From Cyanobacteriota bacterium (GTDB lineage Bacteria; Cyanobacteriota; Cyanobacteriia; PCC-6307; Cyanobiaceae): a stretch of 64,000 bases of DNA. Positions within the stretch are counted from its first letter, which is position 1. Each line of letters starts with the position of its first letter. The position numbers and the translations under genes were made by a program. The stretch is taken from the NCBI GenBank assembly GCA_027620015.1, contig JAQCGH010000004.1:1-64000 (forward strand), read 5' to 3'. A model generated the notes under the pieces. The model made no database searches. It saw nothing but the letters and a program-made list of their open reading frames with translations, and was not told the DNA's origin. This document shows positions 1 to 9,447 of this stretch, piece after piece.

Positions 1-2592
1 GGCCCGATCCCAAAGACCAAACTGCTGGCTAATCCGGGGGTTTTGGTTGATCAGGGCCTGAACTTGTTCGGGACCGAAGATTGGCGTCTGACTTGGGAAA
101 CGCAGCAACACCAATTCGCCGTAGTTGGGGGAGTCGCTGCGGGCCGCCAACCAGGCGGCCAAGTTAGGACGGGCTAGAGGAGTGAGAGGCTGCAGCAGCA
201 GGAATTCTGGCGGCAAATCTGGGGTCAGCTGGGCGCTGATGTGGTATGGCATTACAGGGATCTGACTACGCCCGTAAAGCTCTTTGGGTACCTGCCACAC
301 GTCATCACCGCTATAAAACACCCTCGGATCGGTGACGTGATACTTGAGAAGTTGGGAGGTCTGCAGCTCGAACTGGCGCTGGGGATAGCGAAAATGAGCC
401 TTTAGCGGAGCGGGCATGGCCGCAAGTGGCTGAAAAAGATCCGGGAACAAGCGCTGCCAGCCGGCAATGATCGGGTCCTGCGGTTCGGCCACGTAGAGCA
501 CAGCAGTTCCGTTGTAAGCGTCTACAACCGCCTTCACCGAATTACGTAGATAGCGAATATCGGCGTCGCCAGGCACGGCAGCGCTGTAGGGATAGCTGCG
601 GCTGGTGGTAAAGCCGTCCACAATCCAAAATTGGTTTTGATCGCTGGCAAAGGGACCCGGCTGCTCGAGCTGAACCGAGGCCAAATAGGGATCACCTTCG
701 AAGCGCACAAACGGAGCCATTCTGCGCAGGCGCTCTCTCACCTCCCGGCGCAACAGCAATCGCGTCTTAGATGTAATCGCCCCCTGCATCAGCAACTTGG
801 GCTCTCGTAGATATGTTGCCGCGGCCAGCCGGCCCCACGCAGAGCCGATCGGCACACCAGCTGAGCCGTCGTAGTGGGCGTAGAGGTTTTCGTCACCCTG
901 GGGGTAGTCAAACTCCTGCACCTTGGTGGGGGCCAGGGCGTAGGGAGACACCAATGCCCCGAAATAGAGGCTTGGCTTGCCGATGGGGATGCCGGCGCGC
1001 ACCTGGGCTGTAGTGATACCCAGCTGGGCATTGCTCTGCACCCTGGTCGATGCGCCCAGGTCACTAATGAAGTAATCGGGCAGGCCATCGGGGCTGCTGG
1101 TGTTGACCGGCGAAACGGTGAAGCCGTAGCCATGGGTAAACACCAGATGGGTATTTACCCATGTGCGAGCGGCCGGAGGCAGCGAAGCCTGATCGAGCTC
1201 CCGCGCAGTGATGAGCACGAGCTGGCGCCCCTGTCCCTGGTCTGCCGACAGGCTGTAGCGGTCAACCGCAGCGGCAGAAAAGCGGTAGTACACCCGCAAC
1301 TGCTGCAGCTGGCGATTGGTGGATAGCAGGGGTTGACTATCCCAAAGGCGAATGTTGCGCAGGGTGGACTGGCTTGCCTGCACATCAGCGCGGGTAAGAC
1401 GCCGCCTTGGCTTAACGAATCGAGTGCTAATGCCATCAAGTTGAAATGCTGCCCGGGTAGCCCTAATTGAGCGCGTCAAATAGGTAGTTTCCAACTGCAG
1501 CTCCCGTGGTTTAACCAGCAGCAGCTGGAGCAAAGGGGTAAGAGCACCCTCAAGCAAGGGCACCAGCAGCAGGCCCAATGAGACAGTCCCAAGCAAGGGT
1601 CCACGGATGCCCCGGCGTGGCAGGGGCAACAGCAAGGCGACAGCCATGAGCAGTGCCAAAAATGCCCCCACGGTGCGCATAGGCAACACCAAATGGACGT
1701 CGAGCCAGCCTGCACCGGGCACACTGCCAGCGGTGCTCAGCAGCAGCTGGTGACGGCCAAGCCAAAAACTGCCTGCTATCAGCAGGGCCAGCGAGCCGAG
1801 TGGCCAGCGCAGCTGAATCAGCTGCGCTGGTGTGAAACCGTGGAAACGGCCATCACTCAGCTGGGGGGGACGCGCCAAGATGCCCCAAAGCCCAGCCGCC
1901 AGGCAGCAGGTGCCCAGGGCAAGCAGAAGCGTGAGCCCCAAGGCCAGTGCAGGGAAACGCACCATGCCGAAGCTGATATCGGACCCGAGCATCGGCTCCC
2001 GCAAGCCACTGTCAGGAGCCAACAATGCAAGCCACCACATCCCCCAAGCCCGGCTGAGAACCGTGGCCGTTGCCAAAGAGGCCAGCGCCGCCACTAATCG
2101 GGGCGCCCGGCGCGGCCAGGCCAACAGGGCCGCCAGCAGCCCGGTCAGCAGCAGTAGCAGGGAAAACGGCATTCCATTCAGCAGGGTCAAACCGTGCAGC
2201 CGCCTTGGATCGAAGGGGTTCAGCACCAATCGCTGGGCTAGGCGCAGCAGCAGGGCCAGCGGCAAGAGTTGGGCCAGGGCGAGCAGCCCCATCCCAGCGG
2301 CATAGCTTGCTGGGGCTAGGCCTAAGCGCCGCTCACCTGAGTCGTCAGAGCCTGAACGCCAAAAGTGGCTTAGCCAACCCTGCAGCCCCATACCCAGCCC
2401 TAAGCCCAGGCCCATCAGGCCAACCTGCAGCAGCCAACGGCGCAGCAGTACCGAACCCTTAGCAAATTGCTCAAACCAGCTCCACTCGACCCAGAGGCGG
2501 GCTCCAAGAACGCCTAGTGCCAAAAAAAGAGCCAGGCCCAGGGTCACGCTGACCGCCGCACGCAGGGAGGCAGACAAGGGGCGCCTTGGCAT
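1..2592 (-). CDS. UPF0182 family large membrane protein (3' end beyond window)
   Basis: I read this by hand, because it runs off the left edge and is missing from the ORF track. The frame is open from an ATG at 2592 to base 1, about 864 codons without a stop. The N-terminal third has many hydrophobic helices, roughly seven. The second half is soluble and holds stretches typical of UPF0182/COG1615, such as RNIRLWDSQPLL, HLVFTHGYGFTVSP and GLPDYFISDLGAS. UPF0182 proteins are usually a little over 900 residues, so only a short C-terminal part is missing. The predicted arrangement is a polytopic membrane domain followed by a large extracytoplasmic domain. The biochemical function of the family is unknown. 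It is divergent from thrC across 138 bp. Confidence 0.88.
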   Translation of the reverse strand, partial: MPRRPLSASLRAAVSVTLGLALFLALGVLGARLWVEWSWFEQFAKGSVLLRRWLLQVGLMGLGLGLGMGLQGWLSHFWRSGSDDSGERRLGLAPASYAAGMGLLALAQLLPLALLLRLAQRLVLNPFDPRRLHGLTLLNGMPFSLLLLLTGLLAALLAWPRRAPRLVAALASLATATVLSRAWGMWWLALLAPDSGLREPMLGSDISFGMVRFPALALGLTLLLALGTCCLAAGLWGILARPPQLSDGRFHGFTPAQLIQLRWPLGSLALLIAGSFWLGRHQLLLSTAGSVPGAGWLDVHLVLPMRTVGAFLALLMAVALLLPLPRRGIRGPLLGTVSLGLLLVPLLEGALTPLLQLLLVKPRELQLETTYLTRSIRATRAAFQLDGISTRFVKPRRRLTRADVQASQSTLRNIRLWDSQPLLSTNRQLQQLRVYYRFSAAAVDRYSLSADQGQGRQLVLITARELDQASLPPAARTWVNTHLVFTHGYGFTVSPVNTSSPDGLPDYFISDLGASTRVQSNAQLGITTAQVRAGIPIGKPSLYFGALVSPYALAPTKVQEFDYPQGDENLYAHYDGSAGVPIGSAWGRLAAATYLREPKLLMQGAITSKTRLLLRREVRERLRRMAPFVRFEGDPYLASVQLEQPGPFASDQNQFWIVDGFTTSRSYPYSAAVPGDADIRYLRNSVKAVVDAYNGTAVLYVAEPQDPIIAGWQRLFPDLFQPLAAMPAPLKAHFRYPQRQFELQTSQLLKYHVTDPRVFYSGDDVWQVPKELYGRSQIPVMPYHISAQLTPDLPPEFLLLQPLTPLARPNLAAWLAARSDSPNYGELVLLRFPSQTPIFGPEQVQALINQNPRISQQFGLWDRA

Positions 2593-2730
2593 CAGAAGTC
2601 GATTCAGAACCTGAGGCTAGGAAGCCCTGGCTCATCAGCAAGCCAAAGCATTAAATAAATACCCGACATCTGAGGTCGGAATTAAATCAGCACCACGTCT
2701 AACGCTGTTAGCCTCAGCTCACTGCTAGGC

Positions 2731-4002
2731 GTGACTGTGACTGCCACCCTCTCCCGCTCGACCTTCACCGGATTGCGCTGCAAGGAATGCGGCCATCCCT
2801 ATGAAGCAAGCGCTCGCCATGTATGCGAAGACGTCTGCTTCGGTCCGCTTGAAGTTGTCTACGACTACGAGGCGATCAAGAATCGGGTGAGCCGGGCCAC
2901 GATCGAGGCGGGCCCCGCCTCGATCTGGCGCTACCGCGAATTCCTGCCAATAGAAGGCGACCCTATTGACGTAGGTACTGGCTTTACGCCGCTGCTCAAA
3001 GCTGGCAACCTTGCCAAGAGGCTGGGCCTCAAGAATCTCTACATCAAAAACGATGGCGTCAACATGCCGACGCTTTCGTTTAAGGATCGAGTGGTGAGTG
3101 TGGCTCTCACACGGGCCCGAGAGCTGGGTTTCACCACGGTGAGCTGCGCCTCCACCGGCAATCTGGCCAACTCCACCGCAGCAATCGCCGCTCACGCCGG
3201 ACTCGACTGCTGCGTGTTCATCCCCAGCGATCTGGAATTGGGAAAAGTGCTGGGCACCTTGATCTACAACCCCACGTTGATGGCGGTGCATGGCAACTAC
3301 GACCAAGTGAATCGACTTTGCTCCGAGGTCGCTAACACCTTTGGCTGGGGCTTTGTCAACATCAACCTGCGTCCCTATTACTCCGAGGGCTCGAAAACCC
3401 TTGGATACGAGGTGATCGAACAGCTGGGCTGGCAACTGCCAGATCACATCGTGGCTCCCTTGGCCTCGGGCTCCCTATTCACCAAGATTCGAAAGGGTTT
3501 TGACGAGTTCATCAAGGTGGGGCTGGTAGAGGAAAAGCATGTCCGCTTCAGCGGAGCTCAGGCTGAGGGCTGCTCCCCAATCGCCCAGGCCTTCGCCGAA
3601 GGTCGGGACTTCATCACCCCGGTGAAGCCCAACACAATCGCCAAGTCGATTGCCATCGGCAACCCGGCAGACGGCCCCTACGCCATCGACATTGCCACCA
3701 AGACCAACGGCACCATCGCCGCCGTCAGCGACCCCGAGATCATTGAGGGCATCAAGCTGCTGGCTGAAACTGAGGGCGTTTTCACCGAAACCGCAGGTGG
3801 CACAACAATCGCGGTGCTGAAAAAGTTGGTGGAACAGGGCAAGATCAATCCTGACGAAACCACCGTGGCTTACATCACAGGCAACGGTCTAAAAACTACT
3901 GAAGCAATCGCTTCAGCTATAGGCGAGCCCTACCTAATTGAGGCCCAGCTCGACAGCTTCAAAGCCGCCTGGGCAAAAGCGCAAGCCTCCCAGCAGCGCT
4001 GA
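2731..4002 (+). CDS. thrC: Threonine synthase
   Basis: This 423-residue PLP enzyme converts O-phosphohomoserine to threonine and phosphate in the cytosol. The N-terminus carries a small Cys-rich motif (CKECGHPY followed by CEDVC). The PLP-binding lysine lies in SFKDRVVS, at about residue 118, followed by the STGNLANSTAA phosphate-binding region typical of fold-type II enzymes. Length and the opening YDYEAIKNRVSR match the cyanobacterial/plant-type threonine synthase. The start is GTG, with no better ATG nearby. A MoaD/ThiS-like small protein follows 39 bp downstream, probably in the same transcript, which raises the question of a sulfur-transfer role for one of the two. The assignment to threonine synthase is firm by sequence. 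Confidence 0.95.
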   Translation: MTVTATLSRSTFTGLRCKECGHPYEASARHVCEDVCFGPLEVVYDYEAIKNRVSRATIEAGPASIWRYREFLPIEGDPIDVGTGFTPLLKAGNLAKRLGLKNLYIKNDGVNMPTLSFKDRVVSVALTRARELGFTTVSCASTGNLANSTAAIAAHAGLDCCVFIPSDLELGKVLGTLIYNPTLMAVHGNYDQVNRLCSEVANTFGWGFVNINLRPYYSEGSKTLGYEVIEQLGWQLPDHIVAPLASGSLFTKIRKGFDEFIKVGLVEEKHVRFSGAQAEGCSPIAQAFAEGRDFITPVKPNTIAKSIAIGNPADGPYAIDIATKTNGTIAAVSDPEIIEGIKLLAETEGVFTETAGGTTIAVLKKLVEQGKINPDETTVAYITGNGLKTTEAIASAIGEPYLIEAQLDSFKAAWAKAQASQQR

Positions 4003-4041
4003 TCAATCCCGCCCATTTCCCACGCCACTCCAATCCCCGCC

Positions 4042-4317
4042 ATGGCAGTTCAGGTTCTGATCCCCACCCCCCTGCAGAAGTTCACCAACGAGGAGGCAAG
4101 TGTGGATCTCGATGCCTCCAATGTGAATGGCCTGATCGATGCCCTCGAGGGACGCTATCCGGGGATTAAGGGTCGGTTGTGCGATGAGGCGGGCAAATTG
4201 CGCCGCTTCCTCAACGTTTACGTAAACAGTGAGGACATCCGCTTTCTCGACAACCAGACCACCAGCCTCAGCGACGGCGATGAGGTTTCGATTGTTCCAG
4301 CCGTGGCCGGCGGCTGA
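4042..4317 (+). CDS. MoaD/ThiS-family ubiquitin-like small protein
   Basis: A 91-residue protein with a beta-grasp pattern that ends in Gly-Gly ([10 protein letters not shown]). That is the tail adenylated and thiocarboxylated in MoaD and ThiS sulfur carriers. The segment [15 protein letters not shown] resembles the MoaD/CysO-like branch more than ThiS. It lies directly downstream of thrC and is probably cotranscribed. No moaE, moeB or thi gene occurs in the window, so the partner E1-like enzyme is unknown. It could serve molybdopterin synthesis, or carry sulfur for a PLP enzyme in the way CysO serves CysM in actinobacteria. The family call is solid and the pathway is open. Confidence 0.85.
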   Translation: MAVQVLIPTPLQKFTNEEASVDLDASNVNGLIDALEGRYPGIKGRLCDEAGKLRRFLNVYVNSEDIRFLDNQTTSLSDGDEVSIVPAVAGG

Positions 4318-4378
4318 CCGAAGCCTCGAGCGCAAGCAAGTTCTTAATAGTGTTTAGATCCTGCGAGGAGCCAAAGCA

Positions 4379-5347
4379 ATGACCCAGGCCCCGATTCAGT
4401 CGATCCCCACTAACGACCACGCCCAGTGGCAAGCAAAGGTCGAGTTGTTCGACTACCGCCAGGCTGCTAATCCGGTGCGAGCCGGGCTAACCGAACCAAT
4501 ACCCCTGCACCAATGGGAGCCAGCGCTGCACCAGTCAGGGCCCACGGCAGTGCTGGCCCTCGATCTCAGCAGCGAGCTTGGCTGTAGCGCTCCAGCCACC
4601 AGTCCTGGCCTAGCTGCCCACTTCCTGCGCATCCAAGCTGGTGAGGGCCTCAAGGCAGAGGCGAACGCCACCAGCTTTTTGTTTTATGTGCTGCACGGAT
4701 CAGGGAGCCTCAAGCGTGCTGGCACTCCACAACTCGACTGGAGCACTGGAGATCTATTTGTATTGCCAGCTGGCGAGTCTCCCTTACTAAACGCAGACAC
4801 CACAAGCGTTCTTTATTGGGTACATGACGGCCCCCTGCTCAGCCACCTCGGCGTCGAGGCCAGCTCCGCCCGCTTCGAACCAACCCTTTACCCTGCCGCC
4901 CTGCTGCAGCAGGAACTTGACCAACTACTCGCCGATACCAGCTCTTCTCGCAGCAATAGGCTGAGCCTGCTGCTCGCTAACAGCGATCTACCCCAAAGCC
5001 GCACCGTGACCCACACCCTCTGGGCCATGCTCGGTGTAGTGCCTGCTGGCGCCATCCAGGCACCACACCGGCACCAGTCTGTGGCGCTCGATTTGATCAT
5101 TGATTGCGACCCGGGCTGTTACACCTTGGTGGGCACGGAGCTAGATGCCAGCGGTGCAATCGCCAATCCCCGCCGCATTGACTGGCAGTCCGGTGGGGCC
5201 TTCATCACGCCGCCCGGTTACTGGCACAGCCACTACAACTGCAGCGATCGGATGTCCCGATTGTTGCCGATTCAGGATGCTGGCCTACACACTTATTTGC
5301 GCAGCCTCGACATGCGCTTTGTCGGTAGCCTGCAGGGAAACATCTGA
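4379..5347 (+). CDS. Bicupin protein, gentisate 1,2-dioxygenase-like
   Basis: A 322-residue protein with two cupin barrels. The first, around residues 75-150, has lost the metal histidines (FLFYVLHGSGSLKR, then GDLFVLPAGESPLL). The second, around residues 225-300, keeps a plausible metal site: PHRHQSVAL and GYWHSHYN. This layout resembles gentisate or 1-hydroxy-2-naphthoate dioxygenase-type bicupins, but no other aromatic-degradation gene is present and the substrate is unknown. A Shine-Dalgarno-like GAGGAG precedes the ATG. Its last 63 bp overlap the 3' end of ftsH on the opposite strand. Confidence 0.75.
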   Translation: MTQAPIQSIPTNDHAQWQAKVELFDYRQAANPVRAGLTEPIPLHQWEPALHQSGPTAVLALDLSSELGCSAPATSPGLAAHFLRIQAGEGLKAEANATSFLFYVLHGSGSLKRAGTPQLDWSTGDLFVLPAGESPLLNADTTSVLYWVHDGPLLSHLGVEASSARFEPTLYPAALLQQELDQLLADTSSSRSNRLSLLLANSDLPQSRTVTHTLWAMLGVVPAGAIQAPHRHQSVALDLIIDCDPGCYTLVGTELDASGAIANPRRIDWQSGGAFITPPGYWHSHYNCSDRMSRLLPIQDAGLHTYLRSLDMRFVGSLQGNI

Positions 5348-7150
5348 ACCAGTCGTCTGGAGATGAGCCGCTTCATGACTTGTCACCACTGCTCTGAAGG
5401 ACTCACCTTCAATAGTTTCATCGCGGATCAACATTTCGACCAGCTCATCCATCAGGACGCGCCGAGGCTGCAGCAAGGCCACAGCCTGATCGAGGGCTGA
5501 ACTGGCAAGTTCGCGTACCAAGGCATCGATGCGATTGCCCGTTTCACGCGAATAGGCCCGCTCAGATCGCAGCCAGTCGCGGCCCAGGAAGACCTCAGCC
5601 TCAGCCCCCTCCAGGGCCAACGGGCCAAGGCTGGAGAAGCCGTAGCGGGTCACCATCTCCCTACAGATACGGGTGACCATATCCAAATCACCACTAGCAC
5701 CTTGGGTCACCTCAGCGGGACCAAACACAACTAGTTCAGCTGCGCGGCCACCCAAAGCAACAACCAGCCTGGCTTGCAGGTAAGCCTTGCTGATCAACCC
5801 GGAGTCGAGGATTTCCTCATCTGGCATCATTCGGGCAAAGCCCCCAACTCCGCCTGAACGCGGCAGCAGGGTCACCTTGTCAAGGGGATCCGCCTTTGGC
5901 ACCAAGGTGGTGAGCAAGGCATGTCCAACTTCGTGATAACCAATTAACCGCTTTTTGGCACTGTCCTGCAGCGGTGCAGCCGTCAGGCCCATGGTTATGC
6001 GCTCTAGAGCACCAGCTAGGGCGCCGTCGTCGATCTCGCTCTGGTGATGGCGAGCAGTGAGGATGGCTGCCTCATTGAGCAGGTTGGCCAGATCCGCCCC
6101 AGAGAAGCCCGGAGTGCGGCTGGCCCAGACCGAAAGCGCAACCGCCCCAGCTAAAGGGCGGCTGCGAGCATGCACCGCAAGGATCGCCTCTCGGCCGCGG
6201 CGATCCGGCAAGTCAATGGTGATACGGCGGTCGAAGCGGCCTGGCCGCATCAATGCGCTGTCGAGCACATCAGGACGGTTTGTGGCCGCCAGCAAAATGA
6301 CTCCCGAATTGTCTGCGAAGCCATCCATCTCGGTTAAGAGCTGATTGAGGGTCTGCTCCCGTTCATCGTTGCCGCCACCAATACCAGCCCCTCGCTGGCG
6401 ACCAACCGCATCTACTTCGTCGATAAAAATGATGCAGGGCGCTTTGGCTTTGGCCTTACGAAATAGGTCTCGCACCCGGCTGGCACCAACCCCCACGAAC
6501 ATCTCAACAAATTCGGAGGCGGCCATCGAGAAAAACGGCACGCCGGCCTCGCCGGCAATAGCCCGAGCCAAAAGGGTTTTACCGGTCCCCGGTGGACCTA
6601 CCAGCAGCACACCCTTGGGGATCTTGGCGCCAACGGCGGTAAAGCGTTCCGGCTCCTTTAGGAAGGTGACCACCTCCTGCAGTTCCTCCTTAGCCTCACC
6701 AATACCGGCCACATCTTCAAAGCGCACCGCCACACCGCCCTCCTCCTGCAACCGGGGCTTACTGCTGCCGAAGCCCATTGCCCTATTGGCCACCTGGGCC
6801 GAGCGACGGATCAACAGGACAAGCCCACCTAAGAGCAACAGCACCAACAATCCATTGGCAACTAGGCCAGCCGTAGCGCCATCTGCCCGGTCATCTCGCA
6901 CGGTGAGAGGCACCTTTCCCTGCTCGGCTGTGCGCAACAGCAGCTGGTCATTAGTGAATACCGGCACCGTGGTCTGGCGTCCGTCGTCGAAGCGCACCCG
7001 CGCCTCCCGCTGCCGTAACGACAACTCCAGATCCTTGACCTTGCCAGCCCGCAGATCCTTCAGCAGTTGGCTGTAAGAGGGAGCAGGGTCGCGAGTCGAT
7101 AGTCCGTTCAACCGCATGGATTGTCCAACCGGAGGAATGCTGTCGCTCAC
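5285..7150 (-). CDS. ftsH: ATP-dependent zinc metalloprotease FtsH
   Basis: A 621-residue AAA+ membrane protease that degrades damaged membrane proteins. Visible in order are a short N-terminal extracytoplasmic region, one membrane helix near residues 90-115, Walker A GPPGTGKT, Walker B IIFIDEVD, the SRH, the zinc site HEVGH near residue 405 and a downstream Asp ligand in SGDLDMVTR. Unlike canonical FtsH, no first membrane helix precedes the [14 protein letters not shown] segment. An in-frame TAG lies 10 codons upstream of the GTG start, so no extension can supply one. Cyanobacteria carry several FtsH paralogues, and I cannot tell which this corresponds to. The gene is divergent from rpmF and converges on the cupin gene with overlap. 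Confidence 0.93.
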   Translation of the reverse strand: MSDSIPPVGQSMRLNGLSTRDPAPSYSQLLKDLRAGKVKDLELSLRQREARVRFDDGRQTTVPVFTNDQLLLRTAEQGKVPLTVRDDRADGATAGLVANGLLVLLLLGGLVLLIRRSAQVANRAMGFGSSKPRLQEEGGVAVRFEDVAGIGEAKEELQEVVTFLKEPERFTAVGAKIPKGVLLVGPPGTGKTLLARAIAGEAGVPFFSMAASEFVEMFVGVGASRVRDLFRKAKAKAPCIIFIDEVDAVGRQRGAGIGGGNDEREQTLNQLLTEMDGFADNSGVILLAATNRPDVLDSALMRPGRFDRRITIDLPDRRGREAILAVHARSRPLAGAVALSVWASRTPGFSGADLANLLNEAAILTARHHQSEIDDGALAGALERITMGLTAAPLQDSAKKRLIGYHEVGHALLTTLVPKADPLDKVTLLPRSGGVGGFARMMPDEEILDSGLISKAYLQARLVVALGGRAAELVVFGPAEVTQGASGDLDMVTRICREMVTRYGFSSLGPLALEGAEAEVFLGRDWLRSERAYSRETGNRIDALVRELASSALDQAVALLQPRRVLMDELVEMLIRDETIEGESFRAVVTSHEAAHLQTTGSDVSLQATDKAHVEAAQISV

Positions 7151-7234
7151 AAGGTTCTGTCTTTGCTCTGAGTTTAGCTATTTGACTAAAGGACAGGTGA
7201 CGATGGAAAATTGTGATTGACGTAGTAAGCCTGA

Positions 7235-7414
7235 ATGGCGGTTCCTAAGAAGAAAACTTCCCAGGGCAAGCGCAATCAGCGCCATGCCACCTGGAAAGGC
7301 AAGGCTGCCGTAGCAGCTCAGAAAGCTCTCTCTATTGGTAAGGCCGTGCTCAGCGGCAAGGCCCAAGGCTTCATCTATCCAGTAGACGATGAGGGCGACG
7401 ACGACGCAAGCTGA
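7235..7414 (+). CDS. rpmF: 50S ribosomal protein L32
   Basis: A 59-residue protein too short for the ORF track. It opens [20 protein letters not shown], the classic L32 N-terminus, and ends in an acidic tail (DDEGDDDAS) as in other picocyanobacterial L32 proteins. It is a structural protein of the large ribosomal subunit near the peptidyl-transferase region. The zinc-binding Cys residues present in some L32 proteins are absent, so this is the zinc-independent form. It is divergent from ftsH, with 84 bp between the start codons. Confidence 0.96.
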   Translation: MAVPKKKTSQGKRNQRHATWKGKAAVAAQKALSIGKAVLSGKAQGFIYPVDDEGDDDAS

Positions 7415-7450
7415 ATCTTGCAAAACGCCTAATTGGGGTTCTGAGTTAAT

Positions 7451-8248
7451 TCAGCTCCCTTTAATCCAGCGCCGGCTTCCATCCAACACGCAGTGGCCGC
7501 TGGCTAGATCCAGCAATGGGTCTTGATAGAGGTGTGGGGGCAGGGAGCAAAGGCTGGAGCGCACCAGGAGATCCAGCTCAGATACCGGCAACCAGGCTTC
7601 GCCTCGGCGGCGCTGTTTCGCTTCAGCCTGCAGGCGCCAGCGGCGGGGTGATTGCCAGCTTTGCGGACGCAGGAGCCACAGCTGGCCGCAGCGCTGCCAA
7701 AGCAGCTGATAAGCCTCCAGAGCATGGTCCCAGTGAGGCAGCCATTCCACCTCCTCGGAGTTCAGTCCTGCCGGATGCTGAATATTTTCAAGGAATTCCC
7801 TGCCCAAACAGCGACAACCAAGCAGCCAGCCCTCCAGCAGTAACACCTCCGCTTCTACCTTCTCCTCTCCAGACCGGTCACCCAGGCCGCCCCGTAGGGC
7901 CTTGTCAAACCGAGGCAGCCGCAGGGCGCCGCCACCCTGCCAGACATCGAGACACTCCAGTGCCAGTGCCACGTCATGACTGCCAGGTAGCACCCGGGAT
8001 ACGCCAAAAGGATTGCCCTCAAGGGCCAGCTGCCGCTGCTCCCAGGGCAGGTAAAAGTCATCGATTGAAGCCACCGCCAACCCCAGCCCAAGACAGGCGG
8101 CACGCTGCTGAAGCACACGAGCCATAGTGGATTTACCGGCGCCCACAGGCCCATTGAGGGCGACCACCGCACGCTGACCGCTGCAAGCAAACATCTGCAA
8201 CTGGGCCAGCAGGGGTTGCACAAACCTGCGCTCTAGCTGGGAATCCAT
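7451..8248 (-). CDS. glyK: D-glycerate 3-kinase (photorespiratory)
   Basis: A 265-residue P-loop kinase with Walker A GPVGAGKSTMA near residue 35 and the SIDDFYLPWEQR motif characteristic of the plant/cyanobacterial GLYK family. The enzyme phosphorylates glycerate to 3-phosphoglycerate, returning carbon from the C2 photorespiratory cycle to the Calvin cycle. Its ATG overlaps the stop codon of the upstream ycf20 gene (ATGA), so translation is likely coupled. With cbbY at the head of the same operon, the context points to metabolism around Rubisco. Phosphoribulokinase/uridine kinase relatives share the fold, but the DDFYLPW motif favours GLYK. Confidence 0.88.
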   Translation of the reverse strand: MDSQLERRFVQPLLAQLQMFACSGQRAVVALNGPVGAGKSTMARVLQQRAACLGLGLAVASIDDFYLPWEQRQLALEGNPFGVSRVLPGSHDVALALECLDVWQGGGALRLPRFDKALRGGLGDRSGEEKVEAEVLLLEGWLLGCRCLGREFLENIQHPAGLNSEEVEWLPHWDHALEAYQLLWQRCGQLWLLRPQSWQSPRRWRLQAEAKQRRRGEAWLPVSELDLLVRSSLCSLPPHLYQDPLLDLASGHCVLDGSRRWIKGS

Positions 8249-8595
8249 CAGGTGCCGAGCTTGAAGGCCTCAATCACCACCGCATACACCATGCCAATGC
8301 GCAGGTTGTCGACCAGCACCCAGCCAAGTCCGGGCGTAGCTCGAACCAAACGGCCGCGCAGGCGCACAACCAGCTCCACAAGCAGCAGCATTGCCAGCAC
8401 CGCCACAGGGCGCCCACCCGGGATAAGCAGCAGTACGTATGCCGTGAGATTGCTGCCCGAGTAGAAGCCAAGCAGCAAGGCCAAAACCACGCTGCTGCGA
8501 TGACTCCAATTGCCACGCAGATTGCCGAGCAGCTGGGTTCCCAGTTGCTCGATGGCCCGATTGAAGCGGGTGGGTTGCAGGTTCGAACGCGTCAA
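8248..8595 (-). CDS. ycf20: Ycf20-like protein (DUF565)
   Basis: A small membrane protein of about 115 residues with the DUF565/Ycf20 signature: QLLGNLRGNWSHRSSVVLALLLGFYSGSN, here quoted in part as GNWSHRSSVVLALLLGF, and two or three membrane helices. The track starts it at an ATG at 8655 inside cbbY. I prefer the TTG at 8595, which overlaps the cbbY stop as TTGA and begins just before the conserved part. In algae Ycf20 homologues have been linked to thermal dissipation of light energy, but the molecular role is unclear. Its place between cbbY and glycerate kinase is noteworthy. Confidence 0.8.
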   Translation of the reverse strand: MTRSNLQPTRFNRAIEQLGTQLLGNLRGNWSHRSSVVLALLLGFYSGSNLTAYVLLLIPGGRPVAVLAMLLLVELVVRLRGRLVRATPGLGWVLVDNLRIGMVYAVVIEAFKLGT

Positions 8596-9344
8596 GTGGG
8601 CGAATCCTCCAGCAAGGCCTGGACATAGGAGAGCGTGATCTGCCGGCCCTGACAAGCGGGTCCACGCAGCACAGCCGCTCCGAGGCCCAACTGATCCACA
8701 ACCGCCCGCGCCTGCGCAAAGCGCTGCTGAGATTCCGCATGGCCGTAGTGGCTAAGGGTGAGCAAGCAAGCCACTCCCGCGCCTGAGGCGGCCGCAAGAC
8801 CGTTGCCAGAATCTTCCAAGGCAAGCGCTGAGCTGACGGGGCAACCCAGCTGCTGCAGGGCAAGCCGGTAGGCCTCTGGATCAGGCTTCATGTGGGCCAC
8901 ATCCTCTCCGCACACCCAGAAAGCGAAGTACTTGGAGAGCCCCCCCAGCAGATGCTCAGCCAGGGCCGCCACCGCAGCACGACCGCTAGTGGTCACGATC
9001 ACCTGGCTCAGACCAGCAGAACCAGCCGCAGCGATCAGCTCAGCCACTCCAGGACGCAGCCGCAATTCACCGGCAGCCACCAGCGCTCGGTAATGGTCTT
9101 GCTTGCGGGCCTGCAATTCACGGACCAACTCTGGCGGCGGCGGCTCGCCCAGGAGCCCTGCAAGAGCTGCGGTGATGCGTTCCCGGCCACCACTAATAGC
9201 CAGCAGTTCGCCGTAATGGGCTGCATCCCAATTCAGGGGCACACCAACGTCGGCAAAGGCCCTGTTAAAGGCCAAGCGATGGCCATCTCGTTCGGTCTCA
9301 GCCAGCGTGCCATCCACATCCCAGAGCAAGGCTTGCAGGGCCAT
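8592..9344 (-). CDS. cbbY: HAD phosphatase, CbbY-like (xylulose-1,5-bisphosphatase type)
   Basis: A 250-residue HAD-superfamily hydrolase. Motif I is WDVDGTLAETERDGHR, with the two catalytic aspartates and the ETE..GH extension seen in CbbY. Motif II is VTTSGR, and motif III/IV lies in MKPDPEAY and ALEDSGNG. CbbY proteins dephosphorylate xylulose-1,5-bisphosphate, a misfire product that inhibits Rubisco. It is the first gene of a three-gene minus-strand operon with ycf20 and glycerate kinase, which supports that role. The family match is good, but the exact substrate is inferred. Confidence 0.85.
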   Translation of the reverse strand: MALQALLWDVDGTLAETERDGHRLAFNRAFADVGVPLNWDAAHYGELLAISGGRERITAALAGLLGEPPPPELVRELQARKQDHYRALVAAGELRLRPGVAELIAAAGSAGLSQVIVTTSGRAAVAALAEHLLGGLSKYFAFWVCGEDVAHMKPDPEAYRLALQQLGCPVSSALALEDSGNGLAAASGAGVACLLTLSHYGHAESQQRFAQARAVVDQLGLGAAVLRGPACQGRQITLSYVQALLEDSPT

Positions 9345-9447
9345 CAGCTGCTCTCATTAGGGCTTATCAAGCTAGATCTGAACGCTTTTGGGGGATGCGG
9401 CCTAGCAGCAGGTCCCGCACAATGACTTGATGTCGGTTGTTGTGTAG

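Noticed and set aside
2663-2679. Small dyad CCGAC...GTCGG upstream of thrC
   Set aside because: A 5-bp stem without T-run. Too weak for a terminator or operator call.
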